From the NCBI GenBank assembly GCA_036898135.1, contig CM072523.1, forward strand, positions 46,864,719 through 46,928,718: a DNA stretch of 64,000 bases, written 5' to 3'. The DNA comes from Oncomelania hupensis (taxonomy: Eukaryota; Mollusca; Gastropoda; Littorinimorpha; Pomatiopsidae). Below, in pieces: positions 10,657 to 22,690 of this stretch (its first letter is position 1; the number at the start of each line of letters is the position of its first letter). Made by a program: the position numbers and the translations under genes. The notes beneath the pieces are model-generated. The model had not been told where the DNA came from and searched no databases. It saw nothing but the letters and a program-made list of their open reading frames with translations.

Positions 10657-11435
10657 CTAAATGGCAATATAAAGCAACGTATCAAAATTTAAGTAGGTAA
10701 ATTATACTAACAAAGTGATTAACACACACGAAATCAAGAGTAGCCTAGACCTCATACCAGTTTATACTAAAAATAAAATAGATCTAACTGCTGTGAGCAG
10801 CTACATTAACATGGTATCGTGTTTAATTAATTTTAAATATAAATTATAGCTTCAGGCTGAATTATCAACAACAACAACAACAACAAAAAATTATAAGCAG
10901 GAATGTGCATCAGTGAATTTAATATGTAGTTGACTCTTAAGTCTAAAGTAACAGAACTGTACACGGCTGGTAAGAATCACTGTTTCAGTTTAAGTAAAGA
11001 TTACACAATAATATGGTTAGTGTTTGTGCATAATTATGTTTGACTTCATTTATTGATTCTGGCATATTATAAGCTACTCACATACGGTACTACTAGTTAT
11101 GTAAAACAGTAATGTAGAACTATAACTACTTTCACTTTCAATTTCAGCAGTACATTCTAACATTAACAGCCATGGCATGTGTGTAATTATAGTAGTAGTT
11201 ACTAGTAGTAGTAGGAACTTGATCATAGCCAGGATCTAAGCCCCAAGGCTTTTTCGCAGTTAATTAATAATTTACTTAATTAAATTTATAACGATTGTCA
11301 CTGAGAAGTATAGATTATAGACATAGTATAATAATAGTATTAAATAATAAGTATAGTCTATTATAATTATTATTATATTATATTATAATTAATTATTTAA
11401 TAGGCATAGCAGCTAGCTGTTGATCAAGATGTAGC
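10657..11435. other. AT-rich DNA, nothing recognised
   Basis: Contains a short (CAA)n run near 10868-10888 and a highly AT-rich TATTATAATTA patch at 11330-11400. No gene supported. Confidence 0.5.
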
Positions 11436-11738
11436 TTACCATCTAATGAAATTCGTAAGAAAATGACAGTGGTACTTTTCGAGTACCATAGTCAGCCGCT
11501 GCTCGCTCGACACATATCCTTTTAGGGTAGAGTCGCTCACTTTCGTACGGGTAAAAAATTCAGGCAGAAATGAAAAGTTTCCCCACTGACCTGTATCTAG
11601 CATACAGGTCAGTGGTTTCCCTACATGCTTTTCGTTGAACAAAAGCAAAACATCCGGTGGCACCGCTAAAAATAGGGACACACAAGTTCCACTGACGTCA
11701 CTGGTCGGTACACGACTTTTCCGGGATTTAGGTTCCAC
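11436..11738 (-). CDS. Unidentified 100-codon open frame at the edge of the minisatellite
   Basis: An open minus-strand frame abutting the minisatellite start; the first in-frame Met codon is internal. Segments include LTCMLDTGQWGNFSF and LPEFFTRTKVSD, which I cannot assign to a family. The DNA contains a 14 bp hairpin (11583-11615) and a perfect CRE-type palindrome TGACGTCA at 11693-11700. It could be an exon end, a mobile-element remnant or chance. Confidence 0.25.
   Translation of the reverse strand: MEPKSRKSRVPTSDVSGTCVSLFLAVPPDVLLLFNEKHVGKPLTCMLDTGQWGNFSFLPEFFTRTKVSDSTLKGYVSSEQRLTMVLEKYHCHFLTNFIRW
11583..11615. other. Perfect 14 bp inverted repeat with 5 nt loop
   Basis: CCACTGACCTGTAT, then loop CTAGC, then ATACAGGTCAGTGG. 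The loop and the CTGTA core echo words of the adjacent minisatellite (CTGTAA, GCTAGC). Confidence 0.85.
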
Positions 11739-14599
11739 CGCCTTTAATAGTATTGCTGCTAGTCTGTAATAGTATTGCTGCTAGCCTGTAATAGTATTGC
11801 TGCTAGCCTGTAATAGTATTGCTGCTAGCCTGTAACCTGTAATAGTATTGCTGCTAGCCTGTAACCTGTAATGGTATTGCTGCAAGCCTGTAAGCTGTAA
11901 TAGTATTGCGGCTAGACTGTAACCTGTAATAGTATTGCTGCTAGCCTGTAACCAAAAATAGTATTGCTGCTAGCCTGTAACCTGTAATAGTATTGCTGCT
12001 AGCCTGTAACCTGTAATAGTATTTCTGCTAGCCTGTAACCTGTAATGGTATTGCTGCTAGCCTGTAACCTGTAATAGTATTTCTGCTAGCCTGTAACCTG
12101 TAACAGTATTGCTGCTAGCCTGTAATAGTATTGCTGCTAGCCTGTAACCTGTAATAGTATTGCTGCTAGCCTGTAACCTGTAATAGTATTGCTGCTAGCC
12201 TGTAACCTGTAATAGTATTGCTGCTAGCCTGTAAACTGTATTAGTATTGCTGCTAGCCTGTAACCAGTAATAGTATTGCTGCTAGCCTGTAACCTGTATA
12301 AGTATTACTGCTAGCCTTTCACCTGTAATAGTATTGCTGCTGGCCTGTAATAATATTGCTGCTAGCCTGTATCCTGTAATAGTATTGCTGCTAGCCTGTA
12401 ACCTGTAATAGTATTGCTGCTAGCCTGTAACCTATAATAGTATTGCTGCTAGCCTGTAACCTGTAATAATATTGCTGCTAGCCTGTAACCTGTAATCGTA
12501 TTGCTCCTAGGCTTTAATAATATTGCTGCTAACCTGTAACCTGTAATAGTATTGCTGCTCGCCTGTAACCTGTAATAGTATTGTTGCTAGCCTGTAACCT
12601 CTAATTTTATTGCTGCTAGCCTGTAATAGTATTGCTGCTAGCCTGTAACCTGTAACAGTGTTGCTGCTAGCCTGTAACCTGTAATAGTATTGCTGCTAGC
12701 CTGCAATAATATTGCTGCTAGCCTGTAACCTGTAATATTATTGCTGCTAGCCTCAAACCTGTAATAGTATTGCTTCTAGCGTGTAACCTGTAATAGTATT
12801 GCTGCTAGCCTGTAACCTGTAATAGTATTGCTGCTAGCCTGTAACCTGTAATAGTATTGCTGCTAGCCTGTAACCTGTAATAGTATTGCTGCTAGCCTGT
12901 AAACTGTAATAGTATTGCTGCTAGCCTGTAACCTGTAATAATATTGCGCTAGCCTGTAACCTGTAATAATATTGCTGCTAGCCTGTAACCTGTAATAGTA
13001 TTGCTGCTAGCCTGTAACCTGTAATAGTATTGCTGCTAGCCTGTAACCTGTAATAGTATTGCTGCTAGCCTGTAACCTGTAATAGTATTGCTCCTAGCCT
13101 GTAATAGTAATGCTGCTAGCCTTTAATAGTATTGCTGCTAGCCTGTAATAGTATTGCTGCTAGCCTGTAATACTATTGCTGCTAGCCTGTAATAGTATTG
13201 CTGCTAGCCTGTAACCTGTAATAGTATTGCTGCTAGCCTGTAACCTGTAATAGTATTGCTGCTAGCCTGTAACATGTAATAGTATTGCTGCTAGCCTGTA
13301 ATAGTATTGCTGCTAGCCCGTAACCTGTAATAGTATTGCTGCTAGCCTGTAACCTGTAATAGTATTGCTGCTAGCCTGTAACCTGTAATAGTTTTGCTGC
13401 TAGCCTGTAACCTGTAACAGTATTGCTGCTAGCCTGTATTAGTAGTGCTGCTAGCCTGTAACCTGTAAAAGTATTGCTGCTAGCCTGTAAAAGTATTGCT
13501 CCTAGCCTGTAACCTGTAATAGTATTACTGCTAGCCTGTAACCTGTAATAGTATTGCTGCTAGCCTGTAACCTGTAATAGTATTGCTGCTAGCCTGTAAT
13601 AGTATTGCTGCAAGCCTGTAATAGTATTGCTGCTAGCCTGTAATAGTATTGCTGCTAGCCTGTAACCTGTAATAGTTTTGCTGCTAGCCTGTAACCTGTA
13701 ATAGTATTGCTGCTAGCCTGTAAGCTGTAATAGTTTTGCTGCTAGCCTGTAATAGTATTGCTGCTAGCCTGTAACCTGTAATAGTATTGCAGCTAGCCTG
13801 CAACCTGTAAAAGTATCGCTGTTAGCAAGTAATAGTTTTGCTACAAGCCTGTAACCTGTAATAGTATTGCTGCTAGCCTGTAACCTGCAATAGTATTGCT
13901 GCTAGCCTGTAACCTGTAATAGTATTGCTGCTAGCCTGTAATAGTATTGCTGCTAGCCTGTAACCTGTAATAGTATTGCTGCTATCCTGTATCTGTAATA
14001 GTATTGCTGCTAGGCTGTAACCTTTTATAGTATTGCTGCTAGCCTGTAACCTGCAATAGTAACGCTGCTAGCCTGTAACCTGTAATAGTATTGCTGTTAG
14101 CCTGTGACCTGTAATAGTATTGCTGCTAGCCTGTAATAGTATTGCTGCTAGCCTGTAACCTGTAATAGTATTGCTGCTAGCCTGTAACCTGTAATAGTAT
14201 GGCTGCTAGCCTGTAACCTGTATTAGTATTGCTGCTAGCTTGTAATAATATTGCTGCTAGCCTGTAACCTGTAATAGTATTGCTGCTAACCTGTAACCTG
14301 TAATAGTATTGCTGCTAGCCTGTAACCTGTAATAGTATTGCAGCTAGCCCGTAACCTGTAATAGTATTGCTGCTAGCCTGTAACCTGTAATAGTATTGCT
14401 GCTAGCCTGTAACCTGTAATTATATTGCTGCTGGCCTGTAATAGTATTGCTGCTAGCCTTTAATAGTATTGCTGCTAGTCTGTAATAGTATTGCTGCTAG
14501 CCTGTAATAGTATTGCTGCTAGCCTGTAATAGTATTGCTGCTAGCCTGTAACCTGTAATAGTATTGCTGCTAGCCTGTAACCTGTAATGGTATTGCTGC

Positions 14600-17500
14600 A
14601 AGCCTGTAAGCTGTAATAGTATTGCGGCTAGACTGTAACCTGTAATAGTATTGCTGCTAGCCTGTAACCAATAATAGTATTGCTGCTAGCCTGTAACCTG
14701 TAATAGTATTGCTGCTAGCCTGTAACCTGTAATAGTATTTCTGCTAGCCTGTAACCTGTAATGGTATTGCTGCTAGCCTGTAACCTGTAATAGTATTTCT
14801 GCTAGCCTGTAACCTGTAACAGTATTGCTGCTAGCCTGTAATAGTATTGCTGCTAGCCTGTAACCTGTAATAGTATTGCTGCTAGCCTGTAACCTGTAAT
14901 AGTATTGCTGCTAGCCTGTAACCTGTAATAGTATTGCTGCTAGCCCTGTAAACTGTATTAGTATTGCTGCTAGCCTGTAACCAGTAATAGTATTGCTGCT
15001 AGCCTGTAACCTGTATAAGTATTACTGCTAGCCTTTCACCTGTAATAGTATTGCTGCTGGCCTGTAATAATATTGCTGCTAGCCTGTATCCTGTAATAGT
15101 ATTGCTGCTAGCCTGTAACCTGTAATAGTATTGCTGCTAGCCTGTAACCTATAATAGTATTGCTGCTAGCCTGTAACCTGTAATAATATTGCTGCTAGCC
15201 TGTAACCTGTAATCGTATTGCTCCTAGGCTTTAATAATATTGCTGCTAACCTGTAACCTGTAATAGTATTGCTGCTCGCCTGTAACCTGTAATAGTATTG
15301 TTGCTAGCCTGTAACCTCTAATAGTATTGCTGCTAGCCTGTAATAGTATTGCTGCTAGCCTGTAACCTGTAACAGTGTTGCTGCTAGCCTGTAACCTGTA
15401 ATAGTATTGCTGCTAGCCTGCAATAATATTGCTGCTAGCCTGTAACTGTAATATTATTGCTGCTAGCCTCAAACCTGTAATAGTATTGCTTCTAGCGTGT
15501 AACCTGTAATAGTATTGCTGCTAGCCTGTAACCTGTAATAGTATTGCTGCTAGCCTGTAACCTGTAATAGTATTGCTGCTAGCCTGTAACCTGTAATAGT
15601 ATTGCTGCTAGCCTGTAAACTGTAATAGTATTGCTGCTAGCCTGTAACCTGTAATAATATTGCTGCTAGCCTGTAACCTGTAATAATATTGCTGCTAGCC
15701 TGTAACCTGTAATAGTATTGCTGCTAGCCTGTAACCTGTAATAGTATTGCTGCTAGCCTGTAACCTGTAATAGTATTGCTGCTAGCCTGTAACCTGTAAT
15801 AGTATTGCTCCTAGCCTGTAATAGTAATGCTGCTAGCCTTTAATAGTATTGCTGCTAGCCTGTAATAGTATTGCTGCTAGCCTGTAATACTATTGCTGCT
15901 AGCCTGTAATAGTATTGCTGCTAGCCTGTAACCTGTAATAGTATTGCTGCTAGCCTGTAACCTGTAATAGTATTGCTGCTAGCCTGTAACATGTAATAGT
16001 ATTGCTGCTAGCCTGTAATAGAATTGCTGCTAGCCTGTAACCTGTAATAGTATTGCTGCTAGCCTGTAACCTGTAATAGTATTGCTGCTAGCCTGTAACC
16101 TGTAATAGTATTCCTGCTAGCCTGTAATAGTATTGCTGCTAGCCTGTAACCTGTAGTAGTATTGCTGCTAGCCTGTTACCTGTAGTAGTATTGCTGCTAG
16201 CCTGTAACCTGTAAAAGTATTGCTGCTAGCCTGTAACCTGTTATAGTATTGCTGCTAGCCTGTAACCTGTAATATTATTGCTGGTAGCGTGTAACCTGTA
16301 ATAGTATTGCTGCTAGCCTGTATTAATATTGTTGCTAGCCTGTAACCTGTAATAGTATTGCTGCTAGCCTGTAATAGTATTGCTGCTAGCCTGTAATAGT
16401 ATTGCTGCTAGCCTGTAACCTGTAATAGTATTGCTGCTAGCCTGTAACCTGTAATAGTATTGCTGCTAGCCTGTAACATGTAATAGTATTGCTGCTAGCC
16501 TGTAATAGAATTGCTGCTAGCCTGTAACCTGTAATAGTATTGCTGCTAGCCTGTAACCTGTAATAGTATTCCTGCTAGCCTGTAATAGTATTCCTGCTAG
16601 CCTGTAATAGTATTGCTGCTAGCCTGTAACCTGTAGTAGTATTGCTGCTAGCCTGTTACCTGTAGTAGTATTGCTGCTAGCCTGTAACCTGTAAAAGTAT
16701 TGCTGCTAGCCTGTAACCTGTTATAGTATTGCTGCTAGCCTGTAACCTGTAGTAGTATTGCTGCTAGCCTGTAACCTGTAATAGTATTGCTGCTAGCCTG
16801 TAACCTGTAATAGTATTGCTGCTAGCCTGTAACCTGTATTAGTATTGCTGCTAGCCTGTAACCAGTAATAGTATTGCTGCTAGCCTGTAACCTGTATAAG
16901 TATTACTGCTAGCCTGTAACCTGTAATAGTATTGCTGCTGGCCTGTTAATATTGCATCTAGCCTGTAACCTGTAATAGTATTGCTGCTAGCCTGTAATAG
17001 TTTTGTTGCTAGCCTGTAACCTGTAATAGTATTGCTGCTAGCCTGTAACCTGTAATAGTGTTGTTGCTAGCCTGTAATAGTATTGCTGCTAGCCTGTAAT
17101 AGTATTGCTGCTAGCCTGTAACTTGTAATAGTATTGCTGCTAGCCTGTAACCTGTAATAGTATTGCTGCTAGCCTGTAACCTGTAATAGTATTGCTGCAA
17201 GCCTGTAACCTGTAATAATATTTCTCCTAGCCTGTAACCTTTAATAGTATTGCTGCTAGCCTGTAAATGTATTGCTGCTAGCCTGTAATTGTATGGCTGC
17301 TAGCATATAATTGTATTGCTGCTAGCCTGTAACATGTAATAGTATTGCTGCTAGCCTGTAACCTGTAATAGTATTGCTGCTAGCCTGTAACATGTAATAG
17401 AATTGCTGCTGGCCTGTAATAGTATTGCTGCTAGCCTGTAACCTGTAAGAGTATTGCTGCTATCCTCTAACCTGTAATAGTGTTGATGCTAGCCTGTAAT

Positions 17501-20500
17501 AGTAATGCTGCTAGCCTGTAATAGTATTTTGCTGCTAGCCTGTAACCTGTAATAATATTGCTGCTAGTCTGTAACCTGTAATAGTATTGCTGTTAGCCTG
17601 TAACCTGTAATAGTATTGCTGCTAGCCTGTATTAGTTTTGTTGCTAGCCTGTAACCTGTAATAGTATTGCTGCTAGCCTGTAACCTGTAATAGTGTTGCT
17701 GCTAGCCTATAATAGTATTGCTGCTAGTCTGTAATAGTATTGCTGCTAGCCTGTAACTTGTAATAGTATTGCTGCTAGCATTTAACCTGTAATAGTATTG
17801 CTGCTAGCCTGTAACCTGTAATAGTATTGCTGCTAGGCTGTAACCTGTTATAGTATTGCTTCTAGCCTGTAACCTGTAGTAGTAACGCAGCTACCCTGTA
17901 ACCTGTAATAGTATTGCTGCTAGCCTGTGACCTGTAATAGTATTGCTGCTAGCCTGTAATAGTATTGCTGCTAGCCTGTAACCTGTAATAGTATTGCTGC
18001 TAGCCTGTAACTTGTAATAGTATTGCTGCTAGCATTTAACCTGTAATAGTATTGATGCTAGCCTGTAACCTGTAACAGTATTACTGCTAGGCTGTAACCT
18101 GTTATAGTATTGCTTCTAGCCTGTAACTTGTAATAGCAACGCAGCTACCCTGTAACCCCTAATAGTATTGCTGCTAGCCTGTGACCTGTAATAGTATTGC
18201 TGCTAGCCTGTAATAGTATTGCTGCTAGCCTGTAACCTGTAATAGTATTGCTGCTAGCCTGTAACCTGTAATAGTATTGCTGCTAGCCTGTAACCTGTAA
18301 TAGTATTGCTGCTAGCCGGTAATAGTATTGCTGCTAGCCTGTAACCTGTAATAGTATTGCTGCTAGCCTGTAACTGTAATAGTATTGCTGCTAGGCTGTA
18401 ATAGTATTGCTGCTAGCCTGTAGTAGTATTGCTGCTAGGCTGTAATTGTTTTGCTGCTAGCCTGTAACCTGTAATAGTATTGCTGCTAGCCTGTAATAGT
18501 ATTGTTGCTAGCCTGTAACCTGTAATAGTATTGCTGCTAGCGTCTAACCTGTAATTGTGTTGCTGCTAGCCTGTAATAGTAATGCTGCTAGCCTGTAATA
18601 GTATTTTGCTGCTAGCCCGTAACCTGTAATACTATTGCTGCTAGCCTGTAAGCTGTAATAGTATTGCGGCTAGACTGTAACCTGTAATAGTATTGCTGCT
18701 AGCCTGTAACCAAAAATAGTATTGCTGCTAGCCTGTAACCTGTAATAGTATTGCTGCTAGCCTGTAACCTGTAATAGTATTTCTGCTAGCCTGTAACCTG
18801 TAATGGTATTGCTGCTAGCCTGTAACCTGTAATAGTATTTCTGCTAGCCTGTAACCTGTAACAGTATTGCTGCTAGCCTGTAATAGTATTGCTGCTAGCC
18901 TGTAACCTGTAATAGTATTGCTGCTAGCCTGTAACCTGTAATATATTGCTGCTAGCCTGTAACCTGTAATAGTATTGCTGCTAGCCTGTAAACTGTATTA
19001 GTATTGCTGCTAGCCTGTAACCAGTAATAGTATTGCTGCTAGCCTGTAACCTGTATAAGTATTACTGCTAGCCTTTCACCTGTAATAGTATTGCTGCTGG
19101 CCTGTAATAATATTGCTGCTAGCCTGTATCCTGTAATAGTATTGCTGCTAGCCTGTAACCTGTAATAGTATTGCTGCTAGCCTGTAACCTATAATAGTAT
19201 TGCTGCTAGCCTGTAACCTGTAATAATATTGCTGCTAGCCTGTAACCTGTAATCGTATTGCTCCTAGGCTTTAATAATATTGCTGCTAACCTGTAACCTG
19301 TAATAGTATTGCTGCTCGCCTGTAACCTGTAATAGTATTGTTGCTAGCCTGTAACCTCTAATTTTATTGCTGCTAGCCTGTAATAGTATTGCTGCTAGCC
19401 TGTAACCTGTAACAGTGTTGCTGCTAGCCTGTAACCTGTAATAGTATTGCTGCTAGCCTGCAATAATATTGCTGCTAGCCTGTAACCTGTAATATTATTG
19501 CTGCTAGCCTCAAACCTGTAATAGTATTGCTTCTAGCGTGTAACCTGTAATAGTATTGCTGCTAGCCTGTAACCTGTAATAGTATTGCTGCTAGCCTGTA
19601 ACCTGTAATAGTATTGCTGCTAGCCTGTAACCTGTAATAGTATTGCTGCTAGCCTGTAAACTGTAATAGTATTGCTGCTAGCCTGTAACCTGTAATAATA
19701 TTGCTGCTAGCCTGTAACCTGTAATAATATTGCTGCTAGCCTGTAACCTGTAATAGTATTGCTGCTAGCCTGTAACCTGTAATAGTATTGCTGCTAGCCT
19801 GTAACCTGTAATAGTATTGCTGCTAGCCTGTAACCTGTAATAGTATTGCTCCTAGCCTGTAATAGTAATGCTGCTAGCCTTTAATAGTATTGCTGCTAGC
19901 CTGTAATAGTATTGCTGCTAGCCTGTAATACTATTGCTGCTAGCCTGTAATAGTATTGCTGCTAGCCTGTAACCTGTAATAGTATTGCTGCTAGCCTGTA
20001 ACCTGTAATAGTATTGCTGCTAGCCTGTAACATGTAATAGTATTGCTGCTAGCCTGTAATAGAATTGCTGCTAGCCTGTAACCTGTAATAGTATTGCTGC
20101 TAGCCTGTAACCTGTAATAGTATTGCTGCTAGCCTGTAACCTGTAATAGTATTCCTGCTAGCCTGTAATAGTATTGCTGCTAGCCTGTAACCTGTAGTAG
20201 TATTGCTGCTAGCCTGTTACCTGTAGTAGTATTGCTGCTAGCCTGTAACCTGTAAAAGTATTGCTGCTAGCCTGTAACCTGTTATAGTATTGCTGCTAGC
20301 CTGTAACCTGTAATATTATTGCTGATAGCGTGTAACCTGTAATAGTATTGCTGCTAGCCTGTATTAATATTGTTGCTAGCCTGTAACCTGTAATAGTATT
20401 GCTGCTAGCCTGTAATAGTATTGCTGCTAGCCTGTAATAGTATTGCTGCTAGCCTGTAACCTGTAATAGTATTGCTGCTAGCCTGTAACCTGTAATAGTA

Positions 20501-22690
20501 TTGCTGCTAGCCTGTAACATGTAATAGTATTGCTGCTAGCCTGTAATAGAATTGCTGCTAGCCTGTAACCTGTAATAGTATTGCTGCTAGCCTGTAACCT
20601 GTAATAGTATTCCTGCTAGCCTGTAATAGTATTCCTGCTAGCCTGTAATAGTATTGCTGCTAGCCTGTAACCTGTAGTAGTATTGCTGCTAGCCTGTTAC
20701 CTGTAGTAGTATTGCTGCTAGCCTGTAACCTGTAAAAGTATTGCTGCTAGCCTGTAACCTGTTATAGTATTGCTGCTAGCCTGTAACCTGTAGTAGTATT
20801 GCTGCTAGCCTGTAACCTGTAATAGTATTGCTGCTAGCCTGTAACCTGTAATAGTATTGCTGCTAGCCTGTAACCTGTATTAGTATTGCTGCTAGCCTGT
20901 AACCAGTAATAGTATTGCTGCTAGCCTGTAACCTGTATAAGTATTACTGCTAGCCTGTAACCTGTAATAGTATTGCTGCTGGCCTGTAATAATATTGCAT
21001 CTAGCCTGTAACCTGTAATAGTATTGCTGCTAGCCTGTAATAGTTTTGTTGCTAGCCTGTAACCTGTAATAGTATTGCTGCTAGCCTGTAACCTGTAATA
21101 GTGTTGTTGCTAGCCTGTAATAGTATTGCTGCTAGCCTGTAATAGTATTGCTGCTAGCCTGTAACTTGTAATAGTATTGCTGCTAGCCTGTAACCTGTAA
21201 TAGTATTGCTGCTAGCCTGTAACCTGTAATAGTATTGCTGCAAGCCTGTAACCTGTAATAATATTTCTCCTAGCCTGTAACCTTTAATAGTATTGCTGCT
21301 AGCCTGTAAATGTATTGCTGCTAGCCTGTAATTGTATGGCTGCTAGCATATAATTGTATTGCTGCTAGCCTGTAACATGTAATAGTATTGCTGCTAGCCT
21401 GTAACCTGTAATAGTATTGCTGCTAGCCTGTAACCTGTAATAGATTGCTGCTGGCCTGTAATAGTATTGCTGCTAGCCTGTAACCTGTAAGAGTATTGCT
21501 GCTATCCTCTAACCTGTAATAGTGTTGATGCTAGCCTGTAATAGTAATGCTGCTAGCCTGTAATAGTATTTTGCTGCTAGCCTGTAACCTGTAATAATAT
21601 TGCTGCTAGTCTGTAACCTGTAATAGTATTGCTGTTAGCCTGTAACCTGTAATAGTATTGCTGCTAGCCTGTATTAGTTTTGTTGCTAGCCTGTAACCTG
21701 TAATAGTATTGCTGCTAGCCTGTAACCTGTAATAGTGTTGCTGCTAGCCTATAATAGTATTGCTGCTAGTCTGTAATAGTATTGCTGCTAGCCTGTAACT
21801 TGTAATAGTATTGCTGCTAGCATTTAACCTGTAATAGTATTGCTGCTAGCCTGTAACCTGTAATAGTATTGCTGCTAGGCTGTAACCTGTTATAGTATTG
21901 CTTCTAGCCTGTAACCTGTAGTAGTAACGCAGCTACCCTGTAACCTGTAATAGTATTGCTGCTAGCCTGTGACCTGTAATAGTATTGCTGCTAGCCTGTA
22001 ATAGTATTGCTGCTAGCCTGTAACCTGTAATAGTATTGCTGCTAGCCTGTAACTTGTAATAGTATTGCTGCTAGCATTTAACCTGTAATAGTATTGATGC
22101 TAGCCTGTAACCTGTAACAGTATTACTGCTAGGCTGTAACCTGTTATAGTATTGCTTCTAGCCTGTAACTTGTAATAGCAACGCAGCTACCCTGTAACCC
22201 CTAATAGTATTGCTGCTAGCCTGTGACCTGTAATAGTATTGCTGCTAGCCTGTAATAGTATTGCTGCTAGCCTGTAACCTGTAATAGTATTGCTGCTAGC
22301 CTGTAACCTGTAATAGTATTGCTGCTAGCCTGTAACCTGTAATAGTATTGCTGCTAGCCGGTAATAGTATTGCTGCTAGCCTGTAACCTGTAATAGTATT
22401 GCTGCTAGCCTGTAACTGTAATAGTATTGCTGCTAGGCTGTAATAGTATTGCTGCTAGCCTGTAGTAGTATTGCTGCTAGGCTGTAATTGTTTTGCTGCT
22501 AGCCTGTAACCTGTAATAGTATTGCTGCTAGCCTGTAATAGTATTGTTGCTAGCCTGTAACCTGTAATAGTATTGCTGCTAGCGTCTAACCTGTAATTGT
22601 GTTGCTGCTAGCCTGTAATAGTAATGCTGCTAGCCTGTAATAGTATTTTGCTGCTAGCCCGTAACCTGTAATACTATTGCTGCTAGCCTG
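14600..22690. repeat. ~4.04 kb tandem higher-order duplication inside minisatellite B
   Basis: Rare variant strings recur in the same order about 4.04 kb apart. GCGGCTAGACTG is near 14627 and 18669, and the ATGTATTGCTGC / TGTATGGCTGC / GCATATAATTG cluster is near 17265-17310 and 21307-21350. The ACTATTGCTGCTAGCCTGTAA junction near 18640 joins back to the start of the block, while the same word near 22675 continues into new sequence. A third partial copy begins near 11890, about 2.7 kb before the first. Confidence 0.85.
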
